Assembly (NCBI GenBank): GCA_017607445.1
Contig: JAEVHH010000002.1
Coordinates: 496,001-560,000 of the forward strand
Length of the DNA: 64,000 nucleotides
Source: Histoplasma ohiense
Lineage: Eukaryota; Ascomycota; Eurotiomycetes; Onygenales; Ajellomycetaceae
Direction: 5' to 3'
The notes beneath the pieces are model-generated. The model was not told the DNA's origin. It did not search any database and saw only the letters and a list, made by a program, of their open reading frames with translations. This document shows positions 24,101 to 36,093 of this stretch, one piece after another (position 1 is the stretch's first letter; each line of letters starts with the position of its first letter). A program made the position numbers and the translations under genes.

Positions 24101-27100
24101 GTCGTTCCTCTGGATTAATCGTCATCAACTTATTCATGAGATCTTTTGCTTCGGGCGTCACCAGCTCATCAGCTTCTTCAGGCCAATTAATTCTGCGATT
24201 GAGGATATTCTGGAAGACTTCATCCGGGGTCGACGCGTTGAAGGGAGGATATCCGTAGAGGAATTCAAACAGTATACAACCAAGAGACCACCAATCGCTC
24301 ATCTCATCCTGCCCAACACCATTAATAGTTTCCGGGGCAAGATAATCAGGAGTCCCGACGAAACATCGATTATGATCCTCCGGGTCGAAAAGGGCCATGG
24401 CGGGAGGCATCAAAGATTGCTGAGGCGGAGTACTATGCTGACCAGACACCGAGGATGTAGGACAGCTGGTACCCGTCTGTAAAGGGAACAGGTGCGGAGA
24501 ATCGCTTCCTTCACTTTGAGTCTCTTCCTCGGCGAGGTGGCCCTGTTGTTGCTGTGGTTGTGGAGGAGGGAATGACGGTTGTGGTTGAAATGACAAGGGA
24601 TGCGGTGTATCGCCACCTTCATACAATGAAAACCCCCGAAACATCCCTGTCAAACTGTCACTACCGCCGCTATCACTTCGATGCCCGGAAGCTCGCCTCG
24701 ACGTCTCCCGATTGAACGACGGCTCCTTATTCAGGCTGAAATAAGATGGTTGGTTCATCAGCATAGGAACCTCGGGAGTCATCGAGGGCGTAGAAATTGG
24801 CGACTGGGTTGATGGAAAATCAAACGAGGCCGAGCGCGACGAGGTCAGTGACGTTGCGCGAGTAAAGGGTCCCGTCTTAAGTAAATCCGGTGCGGGCTCA
24901 TTCGGATTTTTGAGAATTCGCTTTTGACGGCCAACGAGTCCCATACGCGAAAGGCCAAAATCAGTTAACTTCAAATGGCCCCGTTGGTCAATGAGGAGGT
25001 TATCCGGCTTTAGATCGCGGTGGACAATGCCCCTCTCATGAAGATGTTCAATGCCGAGAACCACCTCTGCAACATACTTCTTGGCCCAGTCTTCTGACAG
25101 GCCACCGAGAACTTTGACCAGAGATGCACAGTCGCCGCCGTTTAGGTATTCCATAACAAGGTACAAATAATCCTTACTCGAGAAAGTCCAGTAGAGCTTC
25201 GCGACAAAATCACTCTCACCCTGCCACATCATAATCGCCCGCTCAGCCTTGACGTTTGTAACCTGATTCTTAACAACCATATCTGCTTTCTTCAAGACTT
25301 TAATTGCAAAGTACTCAGCAGTCGATTTCTTCTTAGACAGGTAGACACTGCCAAATGCGCCTTTGCTAATCGGCTTGATGATCTCGAAGTCTTTGATAGA
25401 AGGAGCAACCGCCCGTGGGGGTGGCGGATGACTTACAGAGCTAAGATGCGGTGAAACAGGAGTCTTCCCCAGGTCAGGAGAAGTGGCAGACGACAACCTA
25501 CGATGATGGTGGGGAGGTGGTGGATAATATGGATGCGTATTTTGGGTAGCAAGCTCAGAGTTACTGAGCAGCGGCGAAGTCATTGGCGATGTGAAGCTTT
25601 CGCCCATAGATAACCGCGGTTTGGACAATCGAAGCGGGGAATGTGGTGGATTTCGGGCGGGGGATTCTCTGCGTGGAGACACTGACATACCGGGTAATAT
25701 AAGACTTTGACGTTTACGGTCCTTGGAGCTTGTGGTGCGACTTAATCCCCGTTCAGAGGATGGCGATTCGGTCCGTCGTGCCCCAGCGAAAACCGATGAC
25801 AGTATGCTGCTATCGCTATCCCCCGCGTCACTTTCAGCGAGTAACGAGCCTCTCTTAGATTGCTGCGACTGGCTTAACAAACCGCCAACACTCCTATGCG
25901 AGCGGGGCGTTGGGCACTCCATTGGACTACTGGAGCGGGTCGAGACAGCGACAGACGAAGGTTGTGGTCTCTCCGACTGGGATGCAGAGTGTAATAGAGG
26001 TTCTGAGCCGACTCGTAACGTAGTAGCTATTGCAGACGGAGCAGGTAACGAGGATGGCTGGGAAGACAAGTTGGACGGGGCATCGAGGACCTGAGACCGT
26101 GCTGAGCATTGGCCGTCATCCTGCAAATCTCCCACAACGCTATGGCATGAACCCGATGAATCGCTTAGCTCCCCAGCCGCAATGCGTTCCGCTTTACTCA
26201 TCGCTGCGGAAACACACTCCTCAACGAGAACTGTAAATTCGACGCGAATACGCTCACTATATTCTACAATCTGACGATGGCGAAACACAGCATCCACCTT
26301 GGCACGGGCAAAACGCTCAGTGTCCGCGGAGAGCGCGGCCAAACCCTGTTCTTGATCAAGAGTATTGCTACTGGGAGATTGCCACTGCAAAACCTGTGAT
26401 ATCCGAGATTCTGACTGGGGAGATTGTGTTCGAATTTCCTCACCGACCTCGGTTCGCGCTTCTTTAAGTGCTGGCGTATTAATTTCCAGGGCGGTATCAC
26501 AAAGATCCAAAATCAATTCCACGATGCGCGCAAGCGGTCGTCGAACAGCAAAGGAAGAGCGTGTGCGAACATGTCCTCGACCCGATGTTGATGGATCACG
26601 TGAGAGTGGTGGTGTTCCTGAAGAGGATGACGAGCCCGAAGTCAAGCCCGAGGAAGGTATGGAGGGTCCAATGGGTAAATTCTTATACTCTGCTTTGGGC
26701 CCTGCGAAGGGGCTCGAGTCTCCCGAAGCTGACCTGCCTTTGCGAGCTTCTAAGGCATCCAAGACCTTAACGATGGAATGGCGATGTTCATTCAAATTGT
26801 CCTGCGCCATCTGGACCTCCATCTCCGCCCCATGCTCTTGCAAACATAGCTCAGAATGTTTCTCGAACCACCAAGAAGGGATTTGGCGTTCGCAGATTCG
26901 ACATAGCACTTGCGGGAGAAAAGGTACATGAGAGGGATCTCGAGATCCAGCTTCCGCGAGAGCGGTCAGGTAATTGGCAAGTACTTCTGCGCCAACGCCG
27001 AGTGACTCGACGAGGAGTGGGGGAAGATCGATTGTAACTTCCCGCGGCTGGGTAGATGGACGAAGCATCCACATAGTCTAGATAGCATCAGCAACCTGGT

Positions 27101-27834
27101 TATTGCAACACTCCCAAGCCTAATAGAAGATGAAAGAATAGAATACTTACATGACTCTCCGTGCTAGGGGATCGGTCAAAAACCATAATCCCCTGGCCCT
27201 CAAGATTCAAAATATGGTCGTCTTCATCGCTCTCACTTTTTGTCTCTTTCTCCTTTGCTTGAACAACATTAGTCAATTCCTCTTGCTCTTTCTCTTGCCC
27301 ATGTGCTTCGGCTTCCCCTCCCGCTCCTCCTTCTCCTCTGCCTCCCCTTTCACCCTCATCACCCGCCCATTCACTTACACCCTCCGCCTCCCCGGTCTCC
27401 CGCCTGAGGAATGACGCCGGCCCAGTCCTCACCGCAAACCTAACAATATGACTCTTCGAATCATCAATCTTCATCCTCTCAATCGCATGCTCAAAAGCCT
27501 TTTTATTATCCAGCAGAAGCTCTGAAATAAACGAACCCTCAACATCCTCGACGTTCGTGCCCACCACTTCCTTCCACGACGGGCTAACCCACCTAATTCG
27601 CCCATCCAGATCGAGATCGACGATGACATTCAGTGTCTGCTCGGCGGCTTCCTTGAGGTCTTGGCGTTCTTCGCGGATATTTTCACTGATCGTGCGGGAC
27701 ATTGGTTGCGGAGAGGGACTGCCACTGCTGGTATCGCGAGCTTCCTGACGGAGAGCATTGACGGCCGGGGGCGCGAGGAAGCGATAGGCGTTGGGAGAGG
27801 GGTTTGGAGTGTTTTCGGGCCCATTGTCAGCCAT
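21126..27834 (-). CDS. rim15: Rim15-type PAS/protein kinase/receiver protein
   Basis: Two exons: 27834-27151 and 27077-21126; 2211 aa. The order is: PAS-like region (residues about 66-220, VIVDLDLDGRIRWVSPSW); zinc-binding motif (about 284-304, CRICERQIPSWWFEKHSELC); AGC-type kinase (about 790-1240) with GAFGSVY, AIKVLKK, HRDLKPDNLL, TDFGLSR and GTPDYLAPE; and receiver domain (about 1604-1716). As in Rim15/Cek1 kinases, an insert of roughly 200 residues separates DFG from the GTPDYLAPE segment. In the receiver, the acidic pair, Thr and Lys are present, but the phospho-acceptor Asp position reads Glu (FDIIMMEFKLPQLNG). Family role: nutrient-controlled kinase driving quiescence and stress survival via endosulfine-type substrates. 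Function here is by homology. Confidence 0.95.
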
Positions 27835-29435
27835 TGTAGACCAAAATAGACTATATATGGCAGGGGGACCAGTTGTTGTTGTAACGTTTCAATTCCTTGT
27901 GAATAAGGGATAGTATTGGGAGCTATCAGTCATTCGACGTATATATGTACAATTCTTTCGTCAGGGTAGGTAGATTGTTGGTGTGTCGCGCGGGGCGGGG
28001 TGGTTATGCTGCTGTGTCTCTGCGGGGACACACGGAGGAGGGGTGAGTGGATGGCCCAACGGAAATGAGATAGGTATTAAGTTAGGCAGATAGGAAATGA
28101 TGGAATCACAGCAAGAGAGGATTTCCTCTGACCAGGCCGGCTAAAGCGGTGCCCGGAAGCAGCGTTATAGCCTCATCCGTGAGCATCAACTATCCATGAC
28201 AAGCATTTAGCCCAGGGCTGACGGAGCAGGAAAACACTGTATAACGGAAAAGAAGGACGCAAGCAAAATGGGCGTAGAATCGTTTGATGTTTCGTTGCCA
28301 GCTGGGAAATATGGATAGGCCAAGTTAATCGAAGGTTTTGAAGGGGGTATTTAAATGGGTGGATCGAGGGATCTGATCGGGTTACAGATATGATCTCAGC
28401 AGCTAGCAAACGAAGGGGTTTGCTGAGGGAACGCTGCCTTTTCTTTTCTCCTCACTTGTGCCTCTTAATGTCTCAATTCTTGCTGATATGTCTCCTACGC
28501 ATAGGATTGTTCTTCTTCGAATTCCTCGTCGTCTCTGGATCCCTTGCTCGCTGTTAGACGAAGTCGAGCAGTGTCGCCCCCCCTCTGAATGAAACAGAAG
28601 AGGTCACAAGGCGATGGATGGTGCTAAGTCCATCCACCTAACGGTCGAGATTCCTGCAGGTTATCTGTAGGTTTATGTGTAGGTCCCGCCTGTAGCCAGG
28701 TAACTTATTGGAATAATGCCCACGACAGACACGCAGGGCAGAGATTCGCTATTCAATCAGTAGAGGCGATGGATGGCTGAGTAGGACGCGGGGAAACACA
28801 ATGAAACGAAACTAGTCGGGGAACACTGTCTCAACAAATATAAGGTAAATAGATATACAACGAAGTAGTTAAGAGGAAGATATAACGACCAGGATATCTG
28901 AACCACAGCAATCGAGCGCAGACACAGTCACTGAATGTGCGAGATCAAGGAGCAGGACAAGGTGTATGGTATTGTATCCGCTGGAGTTGTTCCAGGCTGC
29001 AACAGGCAGAACAACACAAAGCACTGCCAAGAAACGGTACGCGGTGTGTTAGATGGTAACGCCGAATTGTCGTGGAAATAAGGAGTGCTAACTGAGTCTT
29101 AGAGTGTGTAAATCTTGTAAGAAACAAGCATGCTTTGCTCGCTCTGGATCATTATATTCAGTTGTATAATATATTTAACAATAGAGGAGCTGTATTCCAT
29201 TGATCTCCTTCATATCAATGTTGTATATATACCCTCAATTTCCATAGAAAGGAGCGGTAAATAAGTAGTCAGGGGAATACAATCAGCTGTTAGCCTATAG
29301 AATTTACTTGATCATCTAATTTAGAAAAAAAAGTCACAGTAGAGGAAAAGTTCGATGAGGAGAATAAGAATAAAAAGAGAAAAATAAATAAAATTACAAA
29401 GTAAAATTAAAGACAAGAGAAAGGGAGAGAAAATC
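27835..29435. other. Intergenic: promoter side of rim15 and 3' side of the sterol dehydrogenase
   Basis: This is long for the local average and would fit an extended rim15 promoter and leader. Open frames are under 80 codons and unrecognised. A-rich DNA from 29320 to 29435 probably belongs to the neighbour's 3' UTR. Confidence 0.55.
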
Positions 29436-30822
29436 CTACAAATCCTTCTTCGACTCAGACGCCTGCTCCCTCTCCAACACGGTCCCCACAGACCTAACCA
29501 CCCCCTCCTCCAACGGTACAACAGGAATATACCTAAGCCGCCTCTTCGCCTTCTCACACGAATAATACCGCGTCATACACGAGAACCGCACCTCCTTCCT
29601 CGACATCCGCGGCTTTTTCCCAAACAGCCCAAACATCATCTCCAACAATCCCCCAACAACTGTTAGAGCCCCTTCCGGCAGCGCAATCGCCTTTTCAGGT
29701 TCGACTATCTTGCCCATCAGCGCCCAGACGCTCCGCGCCATATCCCAGAAGTACACGGGGCTGTCGTTGGTGATGTTGAACGCCTCTCCGTCGACGCGTT
29801 CGTGGTCCAGCGGTGATGCGGCCCCGGATTCTAGACGTTTAAAGGTGGCCAGGAGGTATTGGGCTGCGAGCATGTGACCGTAAGCGACGTTGCCTGCATA
29901 GGTAAAATCGAAAAGGTTGTCGTTGTTGCCGAGCTGGAATCGGAGGACGAACGGAGAGGATTTGCGGGCATGGTCGGTCAGGCCTTTGGTGAGGGTCGTG
30001 TCGCGCTCACCGTAGATACCGGCGGGCCGGATGGCGGTGGTCAGCATTCCTGTTGGGGAGGTTTTGTTGAAGTTCAGGACTAGGGTTTCGGCTTGGGCCT
30101 GGAATAAAATAATATGTTTTAGAGTTGAAATCGATATTCATATCGTACTAATGAGAGAGGAAAGGGGGAAATAAAAAATGAAAATGAAGGAACTGAAGAC
30201 CCACCTTCGTCTCTGTATAATACTCATACTGCAACTTCCCCGTGATCAACGGCCATTTCTCATCCGCCCGAATCAAATCGCTATGGCAATCATGTACCAC
30301 AGACGACGAGCTCGTATACACAAATGCCTTACACACCCCGCCCCACTCACCCTTCAAACCCCCCGCAACCTCCAGCAAATTCCTCGTCCCATCCACGTTG
30401 ATGCGATACAACAATTCCGGCATCGACTGCATTGGCGGCGGGGAGACAGTATGGATCACAACATCCGGCTTCACCTTCCGAAACACCTCGAGCAGCTGCT
30501 CGACGGACATGATGTCAGCCTCATAGTAATCTGCGCCGGGGTAGCGGTTGTGCACCGTGCGCAAGTCGAGGACGGAAACTTTAGTGTTTTTGTAGGTTGG
30601 GTAGCGGCTGGAGAGCGGAGGGACGGCGAAGCGGGTGTCTGGCTCGCCATTGGTTTTGCGGACCCGGCTTGGGATCATTCGATCCTGTGTGCTGTCACTG
30701 TTGCTGCTGGCGTTGGCCTCGGAAGGGAAATTGAGGAGCTGGTCGACAATGTGACTGCCCAAGAAGCCGCAGCCGCCTGTTACGAGGACGGAGCCCAGCT
30801 CAAGAGTATTCAGGGTGGCCAT
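29436..30822 (-). CDS. erg26: 3-beta-hydroxysteroid dehydrogenase/isomerase family, Erg26-like
   Basis: Two exons: 30822-30205 and 30098-29436; 426 aa. The N-terminal Rossmann nucleotide loop is intact (VLVTGGCGFLGSHI). An insertion of about 40 residues separates the first helix from the second strand. The middle holds VIHTVSPPP and FVYTSSSSVVHD. The catalytic pair is YTETK (Y-x3-K), with the intron falling directly after this Lys. The second exon continues AQAETLVLNFN and AIRPAGIYGERD, both typical of the family. Erg26 is the NAD(P)-dependent sterol-4-alpha-carboxylate 3-dehydrogenase of C4 demethylation in ergosterol synthesis at the ER. A paralogue with another 3-beta-hydroxy substrate cannot be excluded. 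Confidence 0.85.
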
Positions 30823-31349
30823 GGCTGGCTATCTTCTTTCCTTTCTTTTCTCCTGATTCAATCCTGGAAAATTCAGGGGACGAGTCGCCCGGCGGGTGGG
30901 GAAATGGCTGGGGCCACACCAGAGCTGAATTATGTGCGATATGTTCAATGCTATAGATGATGCATTTGGATATACGGTATAACAAAAAAAGAAGGAAAGT
31001 AGGAGGTTCAACGGGCTAGAATTGTTGGATATTAAACATGTGCTGAAGGAGCTCGGTGTAGGTGGAAAGATCCCGTCAGAGGGCGGTGTAATTTTGGTAA
31101 TCCGAGACACAAGAGTTTCGTTGGGGGATATAAACAGCTTCCATTAAAAACCACTAGTAAACTAAGGAACCATTGCTCTACAGTATGTATGAAGGTGCCA
31201 GAAGTTGCCAGAAAACAAACACAAGAAGAAAATATCATAGAAAGACAACATGTAAAGAAAAGCCGCTTCTGTGAGAAGAAAATAAGAGAATTCCCATTAC
31301 CAAACGCATCCCATATTAGAAACAAAGAAAAGAAAAGTGCAAAAAAAAA

Positions 31350-31394
<45 letters not shown>

Positions 31395-31807
31395 GAGAAA
31401 AGAGAAAAGAGAAAGTAAGAGAAGAGGAAACGGAAGACAAGGCAATACAAATTCATGTACCATATGCAAGGATAACATCTTATCATCAAAACAAAACAAA
31501 AAGAAAGAACCGGGGATAAAATCCTGCTACATAGTTATTAAAACCTAAACGAGTTCAAGCCTGAAATCTGCGAGGGAATACACTGTCTCTGTGAAAAATG
31601 AGGGCGAGCAAAAGGGGGGATCTCTACTATGAAACCAACTCAGGGAAAAAAGACTTGTCTAACCTGGCGGCCACCAGCAGCTCGAGCTATGTACTTCAGC
31701 ACTCCCTATTAATCAATTACAAATCTTTTAGCACTAATGTCGGAACCATACGACACAAGATATTCGGAGAAAGCAAAATAAACAGCAAAATAAGAAAATA
31801 AAGGAAC
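30823..31807. other. Intergenic with GA microsatellite
   Basis: This lies upstream of the Erg26-like gene and downstream of the E2 gene. It contains an A18 run joined to a GA repeat. Frames through the repeat encode only Arg/Glu or Ser/Leu runs. No gene is seen. Confidence 0.6.
31341..31392. repeat. A18 tract plus GA microsatellite
   Basis: Eighteen adenines followed by about 17 GA units in intergenic DNA. Likely polymorphic. Confidence 0.9.
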
Positions 31808-33800
31808 TTACTCAACGCTCCGCTGCACAGATCTCCTTAGTAGCCGATTGTACTTCTTCTTATCATCCGCAGAACCCCAGAATAACTTCGACGCCTCTGG
31901 ATTCACAGTCGTACGCGGGTCATAGGGCGGGGACTCAACCTCCAGCGCCTCCACAATGGCCTCGACATGCGACTTCATCTCCTCCAACTTTTTCGGGAAA
32001 TAGCACAACACCCCATCCTTGGAAATACGATTATGGAATAGTGGCGTCTTAACAATAACTCGCGGCTGTTCATCGGGGAACTTGGGACTCAGGCAGATTC
32101 GGATCTGGAAAATTCCACCGTCAAGCTGCGTCATGGGTTTTCCAAAGAAAGTCACGTTCCAGAGGAACGGATTCCCATTCTCGAGGCCCAGGTCGATCAT
32201 GAAGTTTTTCCTATTCTTGAGATCTTCAACGATCTGCTCATACTGGCGCTGGAGGTTGACTGCAATTCTAGTCTCCTTGACTTTCGCTTTCATGCCTTCC
32301 GCGGCCCAGCCTTCCGTTTCATTCACGATCGTCTCTTTGATAAATATCAGACGTTTCCGAAGGTCTGGATAGTAGAAACGGCCATCCATGGAGTTGCCAG
32401 GGTTTTCAAAAGGCATCTTTTTGAATATCTGCGATGGCGTGACTTCGGGCTCTGCAGCGTCAATTGCGAGAATGTAGGATTCGAAGTACCAGAGAAATCT
32501 GCGTTTGAGGAGATCTTCGAAAGGATCAAAAGCTGGGCGGTCATCTTCTCCAGTCAGGCGGTCCTCTTCTTCTTCCTCATCGTCAACAAACCCAGGAGGG
32601 CATGGGGGAAAAATCGTTCCATCCGATTGAATACCAAGAAACTCTTCAAGTCGTTGGATGACTGAAATGCGCAGAGTCTCGTGGCGAATCTAGATGAGAT
32701 ATACCGTTAGATAATTAGAGCATAATGGCTTGTTCTGCGCGTATCGCTGTGCAGTTACCTTGGCAACATAATGAGCCATGTTTTGTTTGTCCCGGTCAGA
32801 GCTGGCGTTCTCAAAGCCAGGTTCGTTCTCATAGGGGTTAGAGGACATCAAACTTTGGATGGAAATAAGGACAGATTCCAAGCCTTGGGCCGAAGACCAT
32901 TGCTCTCCGCTCTCACCGCGCCATGTCCTTTGCTCAGATTCAGTAAAATTGCTTCAACAAAAACAAAGGCTTTAGGAAGCAGGACATTACCCTAGTATAG
33001 ACCTATAATAGATAGATAACTCCCTTCGTCAGTCAAGCACAAAACAGAGTATATAAAAGATTTCGAGTCAATGAGATAGTTATTACTAACAAGCAAACCT
33101 TCCCAGAAGCGTAGATGTTTGGGTTGTAGCGGCATCTGCCGCCATTTGTGGTTGTAGCATGAACCGTTGGTGGAGTTCCAGGGTAATCTAGATCACAATA
33201 CGAAAAAAAAAAAAAAAAAAAAAAAAAGCTACCTCAGTATTTGACAGGCATCATGTGCATGCACAAACACACAGAAAGATGAAATTCAACTCGAACCTTC
33301 AGGGAACTTGATCGAGAACTGCAGGTGATCTGTCAGCAGCTTCCAAGGTTGGTTCGTATGTAATCAAATGGATGCATGGATGTTGGGCTACAAGGCACAT
33401 GTACATGTACAAACCTCGAAAAAACCAAACTCATATGGAGTTTCAGGGGGACCCACGATCAGGGCCTTGATGCTACGTATATCTGCTTCCTTGCAGGCTA
33501 CCGCGAGAGCTGTAATGGATAGCACACGTGTAAGTATTTTTTGAAACAATTCGAGTGAGTACAGTGTTGTGGAGACCGCAACGCATCACCATCACTACAC
33601 GGTCTAAAATAAAGTAAAACAAAGTGAACATGAGACTTACACAAGTCCGTGCCATGCTGGATCTGGCTGATTTCCTAATCATATCATCAAGCCCGTTAGA
33701 GATCCGAAAAACCCGAGCCATGCAGGACCTGTCCAACCATGAAAGGAGCGGGAGGGATGTTTCATACACGGCCAATGCGTAAAATCGCTTGGTTAGACAT
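31808..33800 (-). CDS. Ube2Z-like ubiquitin-conjugating enzyme with a second UBC-like domain
   Basis: Eight exons: 33800-33768, 33674-33641, 33509-33415, 33318-33297, 33187-33091, 33002-32991, 32927-32759, 32689-31808; 447 aa. All junctions keep frame and have GT/AG ends. Domain 1 (residues 1-150) reads EISQIQHGTDL, VGPPETPYEFGFFEF, FPEDYPGTPPTV, RYNPNIYASGKVCLSILGTW, with the probable catalytic Cys93; it resembles Ube2Z (USE1), including NPN instead of HPN. A linker with an acidic run follows. Domain 2 (about 303-447) again looks like a UBC fold: GNPFLWNVTFFGKP, GGIFQIRICLSPKFPDEQPR, then ISKDGVLCYF with Cys383 at the catalytic position. E2s carry activated ubiquitin-like proteins as thioesters. 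Which modifier is used is unknown. Confidence 0.88.
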
Positions 33801-35166
33801 TTTTTTCAAATTTTTTTTTGCTGCGAGAGCAACTTGACTGCTTGCAACGGGAGGACCCCGCAGCAGAGACCTCCAAGCGGAGGGAAGAAGAAACCGAAGT
33901 AAAGCAGAGAGATGTGCTCCAGATAAGGTTAGGGAATAAGCAAGGTGTGGTGGAGAGTTGTGTGAGCAGAGTGTGAGCTCTCCAGTGTTCCAACTGAGTT
34001 GTTTTTATTATATCTTGCGTTCGTTTTCTTGGATGTTTCCAGGGCGAAAGTCCAAGATCGGAACAATGAACACACAAATCAAAACACAGTGAAGAATATG
34101 TTTGGGTGATACAAGAGAGGGCCGACAGGCTCCTGATTGTAGCCGGACAGAGGCCTGGTAGGTCCCTCTCTAGATCTCTGTGTCAGGAGAGACAACAGAT
34201 ATAGCACAAAGCTCAAGTTGAAGTTCATCCAGCAGGGACAAGACAAACATTTGTGAACTTCCAATTTCAAGGAAGAGAGTGTGTGTGAGAGGACAGCACA
34301 AATGAATAGGAGAGGTTTGATAGAAATCACAGAGTGAAAAGAACGAGTGACATTAAAAATTTCTTTCCTTTTTGTTTCGCTCTGATTTTCTTTCTTTCCG
34401 GGCTAGCCAGTTGGCTGTCCAGGTTCTGTCTTCGATTGCCAGCCTATCCCGTTGTCAGCAGGGAGCGCTACGGCTGGAGCCTGTCGGGTCGTCGCAGACG
34501 GGGAGAAACCAGGCAAGCAGTGCGAGTAGACACCGAATGGAAAAACAGCCTTGACGGAGCCTAAACTAAGCCAGAGAAGCCGATCCTGAAGGAGCGGGTC
34601 ATCCGATGGCTCAACCATTATGTGCAAATATGACGGCAAAGGATACGACGCAGCCTCACTTGGGGAGCTTCATCCTGTGCTTTTGCCTGCCCAATGCCGC
34701 CCTCGCGCGGACAGTCGTCTGAGGCTTATTTCCGCTTGATTGATTCTGCCCGACGATGGATGATACGACTATCATCATCCTTCCTCTCGAGTTCCGCGTC
34801 CATACCTTTACAAACATTGTTACTCGACATGCGGACGGGCTTGCTGGAAAGTTTCCAAAGTCCTTTATTTATCATCTTATCTGAATCACCCAACATGCCA
34901 CTACAACTGACGTACCCCGCGATGGGAGTGCGCCGCAACCGCCAGTCCAACCAGTCCGGCACAAAGCACATTGTATACGCATAGTTGTGTGAATACCCGT
35001 CCTCTCAACATTGCCGCGGATTAATCCAACTCATAGGAAATGCACCCAGCTGAATTCCGGGTTTTTAAGTTTGTTGGTCTTAGTTGTCACCCCCAGTACT
35101 GTTCACGCTTTATTCGGTGGTCAATTTTGACGAGATACCTAAATTGCTCGACCCCACCTCTGAGCC
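33801..35166. other. Intergenic between E2 gene and tRNA pair
   Basis: The first part is the E2 promoter and leader. Open frames up to about 96 codons occur on both strands around 34330-34985, but none has a domain or believable codon use. Nothing further is supported. Confidence 0.55.
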
Positions 35167-35177
35167 ATCATATTACC

Positions 35178-35251
35178 GGTCCTATAGCTCAGTTGGTTAG
35201 AGCGTGGTGCTAATAACGCCAAGGTCGCGAGTTCGACCCTCGTTGGGACCA
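35178..35251 (+). tRNA. tRNA-Ile (anticodon AAU, read as IAU)
   Basis: A 74-nt cloverleaf without intron. The acceptor stem GGTCCTA pairs with TGGGACC (one T-G wobble). The D arm has AGCTCAGTTGGTTAGAGC. The anticodon loop is CTAATAA between TGGTG and CGCCA, and the T arm contains GTTCGACCC. The discriminator base is A. CCA is not encoded beyond the first A, as in eukaryotes. Internal A and B boxes for RNA polymerase III are present. A T-rich run starts about 27 bases downstream. An identical copy lies in opposite orientation at 35446-35519. Confidence 0.96.
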
Positions 35252-35445
35252 TCAAAGTCTTTATTTACATGGTGCTTTTTTTTTTTTTCTGGGTTATTTA
35301 TTATGTTGGGGTATGCAGGTGTTGCATAAATTCTATACTCGGACACCTTTCTGAAGAATTTTATTTCGAGGAGGCTGTACAATAAGAATGCCTGTTGGAA
35401 ATAAATCGAACGGGAGAAAAAAATCAAAAATGAAAATTCTAAGTC

Positions 35446-35519
35446 TGGTCCCAACGAGGGTCGAACTCGCGACCTTGGCGTTATTAGCACCACGCTCTAA
35501 CCAACTGAGCTATAGGACC
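35446..35519 (-). tRNA. tRNA-Ile (anticodon AAU), identical inverted copy
   Basis: The reverse complement of this segment matches the tRNA at 35178-35251 base for base. The 11 bases upstream of both genes are also identical, while the downstream flanks differ. The two genes point towards each other across a 194-bp spacer. Transcription would be convergent. On the minus strand a T-rich stretch follows the gene's 3' end inside the spacer. Confidence 0.95.
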
Positions 35520-35530
35520 GGTAATATGAT

Positions 35531-36093
35531 TTAACTCGGCGTTAGAAGTAAACTAACCCTGTTCTGAATATATCAAACCAGTAAGTAGTACTGGGGGAAT
35601 GCATCGAAGAAAAGGAAACTATGACTTGCTCATTTTTCCCAATTATTTGCTTTCCTTTTGTTATCATAATACTTGGGTCGTCGATGAGCTTGCCACCAAA
35701 CATACAAGCAATACTCCTCATCCAGTGGTATCTCATTATCGCGGAGACAGTTGCTTGTGCCTCTCAGCACCAACAAACCCCGATATCGTAGAAGCATGCC
35801 ACTAAAAACTTATAAATAACGGTATCGATATCAATAAGGGCTATTTCATTGTAATAAAACTGATGGCCCAAAGGTCACGCATCTATTTCTACTTTTAACT
35901 GCCGGGTTAATATCCCTTATATACCAATTTTCTCGGGTGCATATGTCACGGGCGTCCTGCGATTGGGTGAATCGGCCCCTGGAGGCGAAACCTTCTCCCA
36001 ACCTATCCTCTGTCATGCAGACGACAAGTCTCCCACGCCCAGCTCCACAAATTCCAAAATACCAATCCCTACCCCCCCCAGCAGCAGTGTCCA
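35531..36093. other. Promoter region of bZIP-A
   Basis: AT-rich up to about 35900, then a C-rich stretch just before the start codon at 36094. No gene is supported. Confidence 0.5.

Larger units (their letters stand above)
35167..35530. repeat. 85-bp inverted repeat formed by the tRNA-Ile pair
   Basis: The arms 35167-35251 and 35446-35530 are perfect inverted copies (tRNA plus 11 bp of 5' flank). The spacer is 194 bp and contains short T-rich and A-rich stretches near the tRNA 3' ends. Confidence 0.92.

Noticed and set aside
21661..26931. Several 100-210-codon plus-strand frames opposite the Rim15-like gene
   Set aside because: All are shadows of the long minus-strand coding sequence, whose domains are unmistakable.
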